64,000 nucleotides of DNA. Source: Adiantum capillus-veneris. Its lineage: Eukaryota; Streptophyta; Polypodiopsida; Polypodiales; Pteridaceae. Made by a program: the position numbers and the translations under genes. The DNA lies in the NCBI GenBank assembly GCA_014529385.2, contig CM043966.1, positions 111,302,468-111,366,467 on the forward strand. Reading direction: 5' to 3'. Under the pieces are notes generated by a model that searched no databases, was not told the origin of the DNA, and was given only the letters and a program-made list of their open reading frames with translations. Positions within the stretch are counted from its first letter, which is position 1. The number at the start of each line of letters is the position of its first letter. Of the stretch, positions 1 to 11,400 are shown in pieces.

Positions 1-311
1 ACCTTAGGACAAGAAAGTCTTTCTTAATAATAATTACTGAAACCATCCAATTTTTCTTAACTAATTGAATTCCTAGTGTAACCTTTTAGGGCCCCATAAC
101 TTTTCCAGATTTTATTGGAATTCTATTCTGAAAATTTATAGCCCGGGGTTTGTTGTGCTTAAGATTCCAAAAATACCAATATTTGCCATGGTCGGACAAT
201 TCTACATTGCTTTTTTCAATAATCATATCAGTTGAATTAAGCTTTATACAATCTTTAAGGTTTTAGAAACTGGAACCTTACAAAAAAAAATTCTCAAGAG
301 CCATGAAAGTC

Positions 312-450
312 CATGCTTGGTTGAGTAAGACTTCAAGTATTCAGTTAAAAACAAATGACCTAAGAAGCATAAATACACATGCTTCCTTGATTGACTAAGT
401 CCTTAAAGTATTCAATCCAGCCAAATGACTTAATAAGCATAAAAGACACA
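312..450. repeat. Diverged tandem duplication, unit about 66 bp
   Basis: Two consecutive copies (312-377 and 378-450) share the order CATGCTT, TTGA, AAGTATTCA, CAAATGAC, TAA, AAGCATAAA, ACACA. They differ by scattered substitutions and small indels, so the duplication is old. No coding content is visible. Confidence 0.65.
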
Positions 451-612
451 TCTTCAAATGATCCACCGCATGTCGCCCTCATGATATGCTTGAATGCTAT
501 TGGTTAGGTTTTAAAGGGGTCCAATGAGAATTTAGATACATAAAAATAAATAATTAAGTTCTTTCTCTCAAAAAAGAAAAAGAGGACACATGTCCAAATG
601 AAATAATAGAAT

Positions 613-615
<3 letters not shown>

Positions 616-662
<47 letters not shown>
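616..662. repeat. (AG)n microsatellite
   Basis: An uninterrupted AG dinucleotide run of about 47 bp. Simple sequence repeat only. Confidence 0.95.
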
Positions 663-664
<2 letters not shown>

Positions 665-1547
665 GTAGACCAAGCATGAGAGGGCGGGTATACTCTCCCA
701 CACCCACACACACACATTCTCTCATTGTGTGGAGTGCAAGATGCAAGAGCTCCATCTCCTTATCCAAGTTTGTTGAGAAGTGGAGGGCCTACACCAACAC
801 TCTTGGCTATGGAATGCAAATCCAACCAAGAGCCATGTTGCAATGCTTAAGCTTGTCATCTTCTTCATCTTCATTACTATGCTATTATGCTATGCTAAGC
901 AAGAAGAGTGATGATAAGTGAGGAACTATTTGTTTCTCCTATGGAATGTTTCTTCATCCTCTTCCCTACCCTCATTCCCCGCTAGCTCTCTCCACTTTGA
1001 AGGCGTTTGAGGCCTTGGGACTAAGGATTGGGATAGTTAATGCTTTTTGTAAAGTTTACGTTAATCTTGTGATGCATGAAGCTTTCCATCTTCATAGCAT
1101 CACCAAGGTCACAAGGAACACAAAGATTGTATTGTAACAAAGTCTCTCTAGATGGGAGAATCTATAATACAAACGCCTTTTGGAGGGGGGACCGGCTCCA
1201 AGTAAATCCAGTCATCATCTATTGTCATGCTCTCTAATACTCTCTCTCTTGCAAAAATATTGTTCATGCCAAGTTAATTAAGTACTATGTTTATGTTGCT
1301 ACCATCAAATTAAGTTCACCCTCCAGGTTCTCAAAGTAATCTCACTCTAATTCTCTGAATTCCGCTATTCTCAAAGTTCATAGACCATTCCCATTACGTG
1401 TGGAGAGGTCAAGAGTTTAGGAAAAAAATTATGTCAATAAAGAAGTTATCTAATATTCAAACATCGTGGAAAAAATCTCAAATTATTTCAAAGATTTGAA
1501 GCATCTGATAAAATTGGAATGATACAGAGATGGCACACATAAGTTGA

Positions 1548-1550
<3 letters not shown>

Positions 1551-1600
<50 letters not shown>

Positions 1601-1822
1601 GTATGTGTGTGTGAGCGCATGTGTCTATATGTATGTGTGTGTGTATACCCCGGCGTATACATACATACATAGTTACTTACATACACACACACATGTATGT
1701 GTGTGTGTGTGCATACATACATACTTACTTACACACACACACACATATACATGTATGTATATATGTATGTACATATATATACACACACAAACATGCACAT
1801 ACATAACATTGAAGGACGATTA

Positions 1823-1877
<55 letters not shown>
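1551..1877. repeat. Compound microsatellite (CT)n-(TG)n-(TACA)n-(CT)n
   Basis: A CT run passes into TG/TATG repeats, then CATA/TACA and AC/TG blocks, and ends in a pure CT run at about 1825-1875. Several arms are mutually complementary (CA against TG), so the block could fold on itself. Confidence 0.9.
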
Positions 1878-1880
<3 letters not shown>

Positions 1881-2431
1881 TTGAGGTCATTGTGATTGTT
1901 TCTACGATATTAAAAATCCCACCCTCTCTCCCTCCTTAAGAAAGTATGCGAGCATGTAAGCACTTTTGTTCAAGAAGAGTCATTGGCTATATTTTTTAGG
2001 TCTCTTGTCTTTTTCTTCTTCAGCTTCTTCTCTCTCTTTCTCTATGTTGTCTCTCTCCCTCTTAAAACACATTTGATAGTATTTGTCACTCAATTAATTT
2101 TTTTAGTGATGTTAAACATTGTATGTGTGTGTGTGTTTGTGTGTGTTATTTAAGCTATGCAACAGGATGGCTTTCTGCGCGAGTAGTGTTTGTAGAAGGT
2201 TTTCCTAAGCTTAGAGGCTGCGAGTCTATATTAATTGGTCTCAAATCGTGTTAATAGGAAATAATGCAGGTAAAAATAGTCAAAAAATGCTCTAAAATTG
2301 TAGATTTTAGAGATTATTAGTACTTTTAGTGTGCATCTTAATGGAAAGGAGATGTGCATTGTAGATACATCAACAAAGTGAAGGACATTTTGCCTACAAA
2401 AGGATAGGTGCCAAAAGATTCTTGAAGGCTT

Positions 2432-2436
<5 letters not shown>

Positions 2437-2474
<38 letters not shown>
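2437..2474. repeat. (GA)n microsatellite
   Basis: A GA run of about 38 bp followed by a G-rich tract (GGGGGGAGGGGGG-like). Confidence 0.9.
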
Positions 2475-2479
<5 letters not shown>

Positions 2480-2649
2480 CAAGGGGGGAGGGGGGCTCAT
2501 TGCCAAGTCGAGGGAGAGACACATGGGGCCACCGCAATGTGTTGATACACTGGATTGCAACTATCTTCTCACATCAATACTACACAAGGGTAGAGGCGGA
2601 GGGTTACATGTACAGAAGACAAGAGTTTACGTGTGTGTGTATGTGTGTG

Positions 2650-2676
2650 CACAGAGAGAGAGAGAGAGAGAGAGAG

Positions 2677-2756
<80 letters not shown>

Positions 2757-2831
2757 TTTATATGTATACATACATACATATACATATATACATATATATA
2801 TATTTTTATATGTATACATACATACATATAC

Positions 2832-2872
<41 letters not shown>

Positions 2873-2962
2873 TATGTGTGTGTGTGTATGTATACATATA
2901 TATCTATTTGTACACATAGTATACACACACAGATACATACATATATATATATATATATATAT
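2650..2962. repeat. Compound microsatellite with a long (AT)n core
   Basis: A GA run, then AC, then about 70 bp of uninterrupted AT dinucleotide (about 2683-2752). Two copies of a TATGTATACATACATACAT block follow at about 2760 and 2810, then AC, TG and a second AT block. The 274-codon open frame through it is repeat-encoded and not a gene. Confidence 0.92.
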
Positions 2963-3069
2963 GCTTGAAGCAAAGATTTGTCACATAGGTCTTGAGACAT
3001 GTTGCTATTGTTCCAATAGGGTAACTATGACATTCAAAAAATTTATAATCCCCTCGTTCCCCTCCTCGC

Positions 3070-3100
3070 CCCCCCCCCCCCCCCCCCTGTCCCCCTTTAA

Positions 3101-3167
<67 letters not shown>

Positions 3168-3172
3168 TCACA
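3070..3172. repeat. Poly-C tract plus (CT)n-(CA)n microsatellite
   Basis: About 19 consecutive C residues near 3070-3088 are followed by CT and CA runs. The C tract could form an i-motif, with a G-quadruplex on the other strand. That is inference from composition. Confidence 0.85.
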
Positions 3173-3367
3173 CTCTCATGTTGGGTGGATAGCAGTTTTC
3201 CTGGAGCTTGTGTGTGCATACACGTACGACTCGTCATCATCGCATATTATTTGACAAATTGGTGCTCTAGTTGAAGTTAGGATTTCAAGTGGACATTTAT
3301 AAAGGAGAAACGAGCTCCCTTTTCTCACTTTTTTGAAAAAAATATATATAGATGTCTATGATCTCTC

Positions 3368-3368
3368 T

Positions 3369-3408
<40 letters not shown>

Positions 3409-3487
3409 TAAATTTGAGACCATTGGATAGATTTTTAAGATCTCATTGAATGTTCCTACATTATTTTAATATTCTCCTTTTTTAAAG

Positions 3488-3550
<63 letters not shown>
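3368..3550. repeat. Two (TG)n runs, the second joined to (AG)n
   Basis: TG runs at about 3373-3407 and 3489-3528 lie either side of about 80 bp of AT-rich DNA. The second passes directly into an AG run. Confidence 0.9.
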
Positions 3551-3551
<1 letters not shown>

Positions 3552-4097
3552 AGATGAAACAAAAATATCTTTTGGGATTGTTCTAAGGCATAAAAAATTT
3601 TCTTCTTCTTTGTCTTCTCTCTGTCTCTCTCTCCCCTCCCCATAGATACTCACTTTTGTGGAAGACTTGTCGTGTGACTTTTTATGTCTCTTTAGATTGT
3701 TCCTACACACTTAATATTTTGATATCTCTTTCTCTCTCCTCCTCCTGAGTCATTTGTTGGGCACCAAAAAATTATCCTCTCTGTCTCAAATTGATTTTTG
3801 ATAGGCACCCTTTCTTGCCAAAATTTAGAGAATTTATAGATTTTAAAGCTTGGCCCACATGTGAACTCTTAAAAATAAAAAGATCAAAATATTTTAGAAT
3901 TGGTAAAAGGTCCATCAGCTTGGAAATCTCTCTATCCATTTGGGGTGCTAATGTGAGGGTTTGTCTTTGTTGGGTATTTAATTCATTTTTTATGGGTAAA
4001 AAAATCTTGCTACCCTTTTTAAAATACACTATAATGCCAAAAAATAATATCTAAAAAATTTGAAAGGCTTGATGGGTGCATGAAATCAGCAGTAAAA

Positions 4098-4108
4098 TAT
4101 TTCTTTCT

Positions 4109-4185
<77 letters not shown>
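4098..4185. repeat. (CT)n-(CA)n microsatellite
   Basis: A CT run of about 45 bp joined directly to a CA run of about 32 bp. The same CT-to-CA order recurs at 3103-3172 and 4999-5080. Confidence 0.9.
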
Positions 4186-4186
<1 letters not shown>

Positions 4187-4677
4187 GTCACTAACGTGGA
4201 TAACAACCCCTACATTTGCATGCCATGCATGTCCTCAATGAGAGATAGCCCCAAGTCGACATTACGTGACCTTTTTTTTTTTTAGCTCTTTTAAGAAATA
4301 CACATTTCCAAAAAATTCTAAAAATATCAATATTGGTCTTGAAAAAAACCCCTTGAAAAGATAAAGACAAACATATCTTCAAAAATTGAAATTCCATTAA
4401 ATAGCAAAATCTGCACCAAAATTCTTTCTTTTCTGTTATATCTTCAAAAAGTAAATTCGCATTAAGTAGCAAAACCTCTACTAAAATTATCCCTTTCTTG
4501 TTATGTGCAATCGAAGTGGAACATTTATTCTCTGTAAAATCGAAAGTCTTTTGACTTTTATACTTATATAATGGAGCTTAAAATTTTTGAGCAAGGAGAG
4601 AGCATCCACTTGTCATTCATTGGAGACCTTTGGAATTTTTCACTTTTGTTTGAAGTATTTTCTTGAAAAGGGCTGCA

Positions 4678-4748
4678 CCCACCTTCCAAGGGAAAATGAC
4701 CTTGAATGCACCCCATCAATCATCCTTTCATTTCAACTTTTTAAGTTA
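4678..4748. repeat. Dispersed repeat, copy 1
   Basis: About 70 bp beginning CCCACCTT and containing AATGACCTTGAATGCACC and ATCATCCTTTCATTTCAAC. It recurs in the same orientation at 19119-19190. It has no coding potential and no recognised family. Confidence 0.6.
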
Positions 4749-4998
4749 AACAAGGATTGACATGTGCATGTGCATGGACTGTAATTGCATGTTTTTTGGC
4801 CTGCTAAAGAAAAGGACTTAGTGTTGGGCTGGGTTGGGCGTCCTTTGACATATGGGTCCACGTGGACGGCCAATAGGTTTTTAGCTTTGTGTGAAGGCGA
4901 GGGTTGCAAGACGACATGACCTCGATGTGATAGAGGAGGAAAACAAGGGCAGGCCTCTTCTATCGTCGCGCGCGCACACAGATTGTGACACACATAGG

Positions 4999-5081
<83 letters not shown>

Positions 5082-5105
5082 CTCTCTCTCTCTCTCTCTC
5101 TCTCA
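4999..5105. repeat. (CT)n-(CA)n-(CT)n microsatellite
   Basis: CT, CA and CT runs in succession, about 280 bp upstream of the euANT-like remnant. A 5' leader or promoter position is possible but not shown. Confidence 0.9.
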
Positions 5106-5387
5106 CCCAGAAATCGGACGGCCCGCACCTTCTTGCATCAGTATGGTCTACAGCTTGCCCCCTTTCACCCATTATAACTTGGTCGTCAAACCATCCTAAT
5201 TCGAAGACTTCAGAATTGTATCCTTGATGCAGCTTCTCCAGCTTTGCTTGACTAGTGTCGATTTAAACCATTCAAGTACCAAGGTCAAGCTTGCTACAAG
5301 CTATGTAGCAGGCAATGTTGTTTCTTGAGCATCTTTCGCACGTCGACCTGCAGATATCATAGTACATCTAGGGGGTGTTGATTATTA

Positions 5388-7094
5388 ATGGGGACTTCTG
5401 TCAACAACTGGCTTTCCTTCTCATTGTCTCCTTACTTGGCTATAGAGGAAAGATCCCCTACGGAGGAAGCTGCATCTGTCGCTCATCATAATGCTATGCA
5501 TGGCACATGAGGTGTGTACAGAGGCGCTCATCTCAACCTTTATCAAAGCACCGATCATGATCATCATCAACACCAATCGCCAGCTCAGTTGCATGCGGAA
5601 AGTTTGAGCTCTCCTTTGAGTTCTGCCTGCTACAGTAGCAGTTGCACACCTGCTTCCTTATGCTTTGCTTATTTACCTATAGAAAATCATGGATCCTTCA
5701 CCTCTCAGATGCTTGATATTACTCGCATCAGGCCACATTCAGCAGGCACCAGCAGTCATGAAGATGTCATAGAAGCTTTTCCCAACTCGTCCTCTTCATC
5801 TGGTATGCATTCATGGTCGTTTAGCAATTTCTTCTCCTCATTCATCTGCATCAGGGTAAGTAGCGACTCCCTGAAGTAAGTGTAATTAGTCACTCCTTGA
5901 TCACGCTTCTTTGAGCCTTAATTATTCCTGCCTCTTAAATGAAGACATCGAACATCCACAACGCCTTGCAACAATGTGCATGCAGTTTTCTTGCTTCTGA
6001 AAATCGATTATTACCTTTGCGCGTTGCTTCGCGAAACTCCTTCACTCTCACCATGTTTTCTCTTCTGGCCTTCTTTAGTTATCTCTCGCATACACAAATC
6101 TGTCCTTATGCCGGCTAAGCTAGTTTACCTCTTGACTGTCCTGCACCTAAGGTTCAAGGCAACTCGTGAATTAAAGGGACTTAGCAAGTATTTGTACATA
6201 CATAATGGCCTCACTTTAAAGATTTGGAGCAGTTTTCACCTGTGCAGACGCACTACCTGATGAACACAAGTGTGGTAAATATGGTAGGAGGCAACGGCGA
6301 TGCAGGCTGCGATTTAGAAGATCGTCACGATCCTCGTCAACACTATTTTCAGGCAGAGGCAGCAAGTCATCCGAGTAATATATTGGCTCTACAAAACTTT
6401 GGTGTGTGAGTGAAGACAGAAGATGGGCCTAAGTTGGAAGACTTACTAGGATCGGGAGGGCCAGATTATAACCATGTGGGAAATGAAAGCATGTACTATC
6501 ATCACTCTCATGACCATTCCATGCTGGAGGTTGGTATCAACATCAACTCCACGCCCTTCCCCACATCATCATCTTCATCACAGTCATACAAGTAGATACC
6601 CCCCTCCATCCATGTTGTCAGAGCTTCTGGACCACTCTATAACCACAATGCAGACTATCTACCCCAGACAAGAGAAGCTCCACTCCTTCATCATTATGAT
6701 GTACAGTCAAGCAAGTTTCTTCAGTTGCATGGCCATCAGCCCAATCCCACGGCTAACTTTATTCATTTCCCACCATCGCTGCATCCTCAAGCTCCTTTCG
6801 TGGTTGAAAATTTGTTGACGACAAGCATTTTTGCAACGAGACATGGCTCCATGGTTATGGAGAGTTGAGGAGTGCATTAACGCTGTGGAGAAGGCGTGCA
6901 AGTTTACGTTGCTGTCACTTGACGCTTCCGCCAGCTCACGTGTGGTTGCAACTCGTCTCTCTTTCAATCTCTGACAGGAAGCCCTCTTCTCAGCATTGCC
7001 CAACTCTGCCCACAATGCAGGCTCTCTCTTCGCTACACACACATGCGCGCGCATATCCACACGCCCTTTCTCTCCAACATGCACCCATCTAGAG
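5388..7094 (+). pseudogene. Decayed euANT-type AP2 transcription factor gene, 5' part only
   Basis: An ATG at 5388 opens a frame whose residues 5-15 read VNNWLSFSLSP, the N-terminal motif of AINTEGUMENTA/PLETHORA/BABY BOOM proteins. A second euANT motif, GPKLEDLLG (usual form PKLEDFLG), lies at about 6425-6450. Ser-, His- and Asn-rich linkers between them are typical of the family. A good donor (AGG|GTAAGT at 5856) and acceptor (TTTTCACCTGTGCAG ending 6247) join the two blocks in phase 0, so this is a DNA-level copy and not a processed one. In-frame stops lie at 5508-5510, 6407-6409, 6593-6595 and 6866-6868, after which the frame degrades. A second donor-like site (AGAG|GTAAGC) lies at 7095. 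No AP2 domain is found downstream before element 1 or beyond it. Known of the family: nuclear regulators of meristem and embryo growth. Inferred: a dead 5' fragment. Confidence 0.55.
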
Positions 7095-7652
7095 GTAAGC
7101 ACAATTTCATCAGATCAGGCAAGAATATTGGCATTTTATCCCCACGCAAATCCTACATTCTTGCTGAGTTAGACTACCTCTCTATCCAAAACTTGTACCT
7201 TATTTGTATGACTTTGAGCTGCTCAGCTTAGCTCAATCTTATTTTTGATCCTTGTAGACCAAGATTATCATCATCATACAAAGACAATTCTGTATTGTGC
7301 GCTTTCCAATTCAGCTGTATGACAAATTATGGATCCTTAATTTCAACTCAAACTAATTGAAACATAAATTCTAGTGACCACGGGGGGCTTCTTGGGGCTT
7401 AATCAATGCTAATTTGAACATTTTGGAGAGATATATTGGGATCTCTTGTTAAGAAGGGCACTTGATTTAAAGATGATGGAGATGGACACAGGGATGGAGA
7501 TGGAGGAGGTGTGATCAGAGAAAAGAGCTATGTATGGGCAAGGAGGTGGTGCAAGTGAGGAAGGGGTGCTCTGCTTAGGGGGTGCGAGCGACGAGGGATT
7601 TGATGACAAGCTGTATATGCTCCTATGCCACACCAAGGTCATCGTGATAGGC
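7095..7652. other. Intergenic or former intron DNA
   Basis: About 560 bp between the last euANT-like exon trace and element 1. It starts with a splice-donor-like GTAAGC and has no recognisable coding block. It may be the remains of the next intron, into which element 1 inserted. Confidence 0.4.
7648..7652. repeat. Target-site duplication of element 1, left copy (TAGGC)
   Basis: TAGGC lies directly outside the left LTR and is repeated at 18676-18680 directly outside the right LTR. A 5-bp duplication is usual for Ty3/gypsy integrase. Confidence 0.92.
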
Positions 7653-8122
7653 TGGAATTGGAGCTGATCTCTTGAGACAGCTAATTCCAATGTTCAAGGA
7701 TTTCAGCTACTAGTGTGGGAAGATTCCAGACAGCAGACTGGAAGAAATCAGAGACTAGACTGAAATGTGGATACTGAAATAAGAATCAAACTTATAGACT
7801 GGAATAAGGTTCAGATTCAGATTCAGATTCAGAAGACTGGACGAGAAGTAAGTATCATAGAAATATATGCCATGATTGAGATTAGAAATCAAGATTACAG
7901 TGAATATAACTACAGAGGGAAAGTACAGCCGATAATACTGCCACTGATGCTCAAGTACAATGATAGCCCAAAGCGCTAATAAAAGTGATAACAGTTGCCA
8001 ACCCGATAATAATGTAATGGGCCCTATTTATACACTTTGGGTTTACGATAGTAATTACTAAGTAATTCACTGCCCATCTCCTAAGAACACGTTCCCACAT
8101 GGTGATTATCCAGCCATCTATA
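7653..8122 (-). repeat. Element 1 3' LTR
   Basis: It starts TGGAATTGGAGCTGATC on the plus strand and aligns along its length with 18174-18675. It is about 30 bp shorter because it lacks extra GATTGAGATTCAGA copies and a short CTCTAGTAATTACTA block found in the other LTR. Confidence 0.92.
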
Positions 8123-8140
8123 TCCTTCCCTTCTTTCTTG
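8123..8140 (-). other. Element 1 polypurine tract
   Basis: Read on the minus strand, AAGAAAGAAGGGAAGGA lies directly against the 3' LTR, the position and composition expected of the plus-strand primer for reverse transcription. Confidence 0.85.
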
Positions 8141-8439
8141 AATTTTGGCAAGATTCCAAAAATTTTGAAAAATTCCCTTGTCTGATTCTGATGTGAGACT
8201 GAAAAATCCATCGTCTGGTTCTGATGTTGGGATGCCAGCTTGACCACATAGAGAATGGCCATTCAAAGATTACGAGTAGGAGTTCAAGAAGGACCAAGGA
8301 TTGCAGAAGGCAGCGGAAAAGGCCAAGGTGGAGCTCTCACCAGGCCAAGGTGGACCGGTCATCAGGCCAAAGTAGAGCTGTCATCTCTCCCTGCCTGCTG
8401 AGAAGAAAAGTTGCCACTTAATTCTGAGATGGAACTACC

Positions 8440-11400
8440 CAGTATCCTTCCATTGGACCGTCTTCCTTTTGCCTTTGCTCTTTGACTGGGATGGTGCCTG
8501 AGAAGTCCCAGCACTAGCATTCTCCTTCTGAATCAGTCTCTAAATGGCCTCCTGCTCAAGCTGATCCCGTTCGTCTGTGGTCATCTCTACCTCATAAGGC
8601 GTGAGAGAATGATAGGTTTTGGTGTCAGGATCATAGAGTGTATGCCTGCCCTTGCTCAGTCTGGTTCAGGCCAGCTTATGACAATGCGAAGCAATATGGA
8701 TCCATCCTTTTGGAAGAGGCTGATTTGTTTTGACGCAAGCTTTGAAAAGAATTTCAGCCATCTCCCTGTACTGCGGTGCCAGACCCAGCTTTGCTGCAAT
8801 GTCTTTTTCAGGCAATTTGGAAGATTTGACCGTGAGTTGTAGCAACTAAGTAGTAATCCTAGTCAATCCTCTAACTCGAATCTTCCACTGGCCCATACAC
8901 AGTTGAATCCTATGCAGCTCCTCTTTCATTGCCTGAATGTCATTGATTTGGAGAGCATCATTGAGCAATGTCTGCCAAGTCTTCCATTCCACAGTCGATC
9001 GCTCATACCAATCCTCAAGCTCATCAGTTATTTTGAAATATATGAGTCGATCAACTGGTTCTTGATGTTGAGAATACAGCGCTGGAAAGAATCTTGGCAG
9101 CTCAGTTTCTCTTGCTGGAACAACATACAAGAGAACTGGAGAATCAGACACAAATTCCAAGAAATTGAGAACAACTTGGTTTTCTGGCTGCATCATCTTT
9201 CTAGAAATTGAGAACAGCCTGGTTTTCCTACTGCATCATCTTTCTGGTGATTCTCACTAGCTGGAACAGGGTTCGGAGAGCAGTTGCCTGTGCACCTACT
9301 AACATTCGCATTTGAGGTCCTCTACTAGTAGCTGTCTGGTCCTCAAGAATGGCTTTGACTCTCTGATCCAAAACACCTCTGGCAGCTTGCATTTGTACCA
9401 GAACTTCCTTGAGTTGTACCCTAACATCCTTCATGCAGTGATAAGTTGGTTTGTTACCCAGCAGAAGTTCCAGTTCTAGAGCTAAGGACCGACAATCTGC
9501 AGTAGACTGCCTTTGCCAGTGCGGGTTTGCCACTTTCTCATTAGCATTGAGTATCCATTCTGGAACTCGTTCCAACAGTTGGACTATACTTGGATGTGCA
9601 GGTAGTCTACAAGCTTCATTATCATGGAAAGCAGTTGATTTCCAATGTTCTACCATTTCCCTGGCTCCCACATATAGTCTTTGAAATCTTTTCAAGTCAG
9701 TCCAGAGAGCATCATCCTCCAGATACTGTCTGGTGATGGAGGCTTCTTGATGTCTCAGTTTCTTATTCAGAGTAATGAGCCGCAGTGAATGCTGATGATC
9801 AACCACTGGTGTCTCATCCTGAACTTTCATTTTCCCATTAGACTCTCTGCTGTGATGGGACTGATCAGTTGGCTGATTCCCAGTGTTACTGGCTGCTCCT
9901 CTTCAGTCTGCTGATTACCCGACTAGTGCTCTTTATCCTGTCCTTCTTCCTAACCCTCATTCTGGTCTGGCTGGTCTGGCTGTGACTGGCCTCCTTCATC
10001 TGGCCCTGTCCCACCAGTACCAGGTCCTAGAGGTGGAGATGGTGGTGGGGCATCATCATCATCCTTTGTATGCCCAGTTTCTTGATCATCCTCCTCCTGA
10101 TCAGCTTCATCTTCTTCATCCTCATCCAGGGAAGTCTGTTGCTCAATATAATTCATTATATCTTGGTTCATCAGAGCATTATTGAACTCACCTACCTTGT
10201 TCTGCAAATCGCTCTGCATACTTTCCATCAAGGACTTTAAATTTTCTAAGTTGAAAATAGCATTGCCTGAAGGGTTTAAAATTTGAGACAAGCTATTGTA
10301 GATGTATCTTTCAGTCAGCGAACTCTTCAGAGCTGTATGGTGCAATACGGGCTTTCTAAATTCTGCCCGCTTCATCCTGAGCATCGTTTCAGCTCTCTCG
10401 GCAGCTCTCAGTGCTTCATTCCTTTGACTTTTGATGATCATAATTTCAGACTCAGCCTTAGCTAACTTTTTGTTCAACAACTCTTGAGTCCTTTTTGATT
10501 GAGCTTCCAGTACCCTGTGTTGTATGTTCTGCACTTCCTAGGCTTTCTGGAGCGTTTCAATCTCATGTTGTGCTTCTGCCAAGTCATCTTTAATCTTTTT
10601 AACTTCGTCTTCTGATCCAGCAGCCTCCACCAATTGTCCCATACAACTGACAATGGTATTCCAAGAAGACTGTATCAATACTAAACATCTATCTTTCACC
10701 ATGGTTGGATCAAAATCAACAGGTTCATATATTGCCACTGGAGCTACGTAGGGTAAAGTTGCATAATCAGCTTTACTGAGCAAAGATGCCCTCTCAATTT
10801 CTGAGCTTGCATTTACTACAACTTCTCCTATTTTACCAGTTGTAGAGGATTTCCAGTAATGGCAGGAACTCCACAAGACAAAGTTGAGAATGCTGGACCT
10901 TTCCCTTTATCCAGTTGACTCTTGCCTTTGTCCCCTGACTGGTCTGGTATCTTCTCAATAGTGAGTGGCTTGACATGATCTTTCCCAGATCTAGTAGCAA
11001 TTGTATTTTTGACAACTGGCTGATCAGGCACAGTCTTCTGAGCATATTGCTGCTCAATTTTACTCATCTCAGCTTTCTCAGTGCTTACTGCCTTAACATG
11101 GCTTTCTATTTGCTTCAAGAACTCGTTTCTTTTTTTCAGTGTAATTCTTGGCTTCTTTGAACTGCCAGCTTCTTCCGTAGTGGCTTTCCTTTTCAGGTCA
11201 GTGGAAATCATTTGACTGTCTGTTTCCTAGTCGTTTGAGGACAGTTCAATTTTCTTTGGTTCAGAAATGGGCTGCTCACTCCAAGCCTGCTTTACCTACT
11301 CATTAACATCTCCAGCAGTAGCCCAATACAAGAATTGCCAGACATACCATGCCTTGAAAATAGTTTGAGATTTCAGCTTGGCAGTTTGTTGGAGTACATT

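Larger units (their letters stand above)
1..5387. other. Non-coding, microsatellite-rich DNA
   Basis: I see no supportable gene in this stretch. The longer open frames translate to strings of Leu-Ser, Thr-His, Arg-Glu or Ile-Tyr, which are simple-sequence repeats read as protein. The sequence between the repeats is AT-rich and matches no family I know. The repeat blocks are listed separately. Confidence 0.7.

Noticed and set aside
2430-3254. 274-codon open frame on the plus strand
   Set aside because: The translation is almost wholly Arg-Glu, Ile-Tyr, Thr-His and Leu-Ser repeats from microsatellites; no domain and no codon structure.
4733-5128. 131-codon minus-strand frame
   Set aside because: It consists of Cys-Val and Arg-Glu repeat sequence through the (CT)n-(CA)n block. 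Similar frames at 22137-22571, 38880-39185, 48197-48451, 49226-49551 and 52779-53135 were rejected for the same reason.
5976-6260. 94-codon frame overlapping the euANT-like intron
   Set aside because: It lies mostly between the inferred donor at 5856 and acceptor at 6247 and carries no family motif; intron sequence read as protein.
7409-7690. 93-codon minus-strand frame crossing the left border of element 1
   Set aside because: It straddles the target-site duplication and LTR edge and has a low-complexity Ser/Pro translation.
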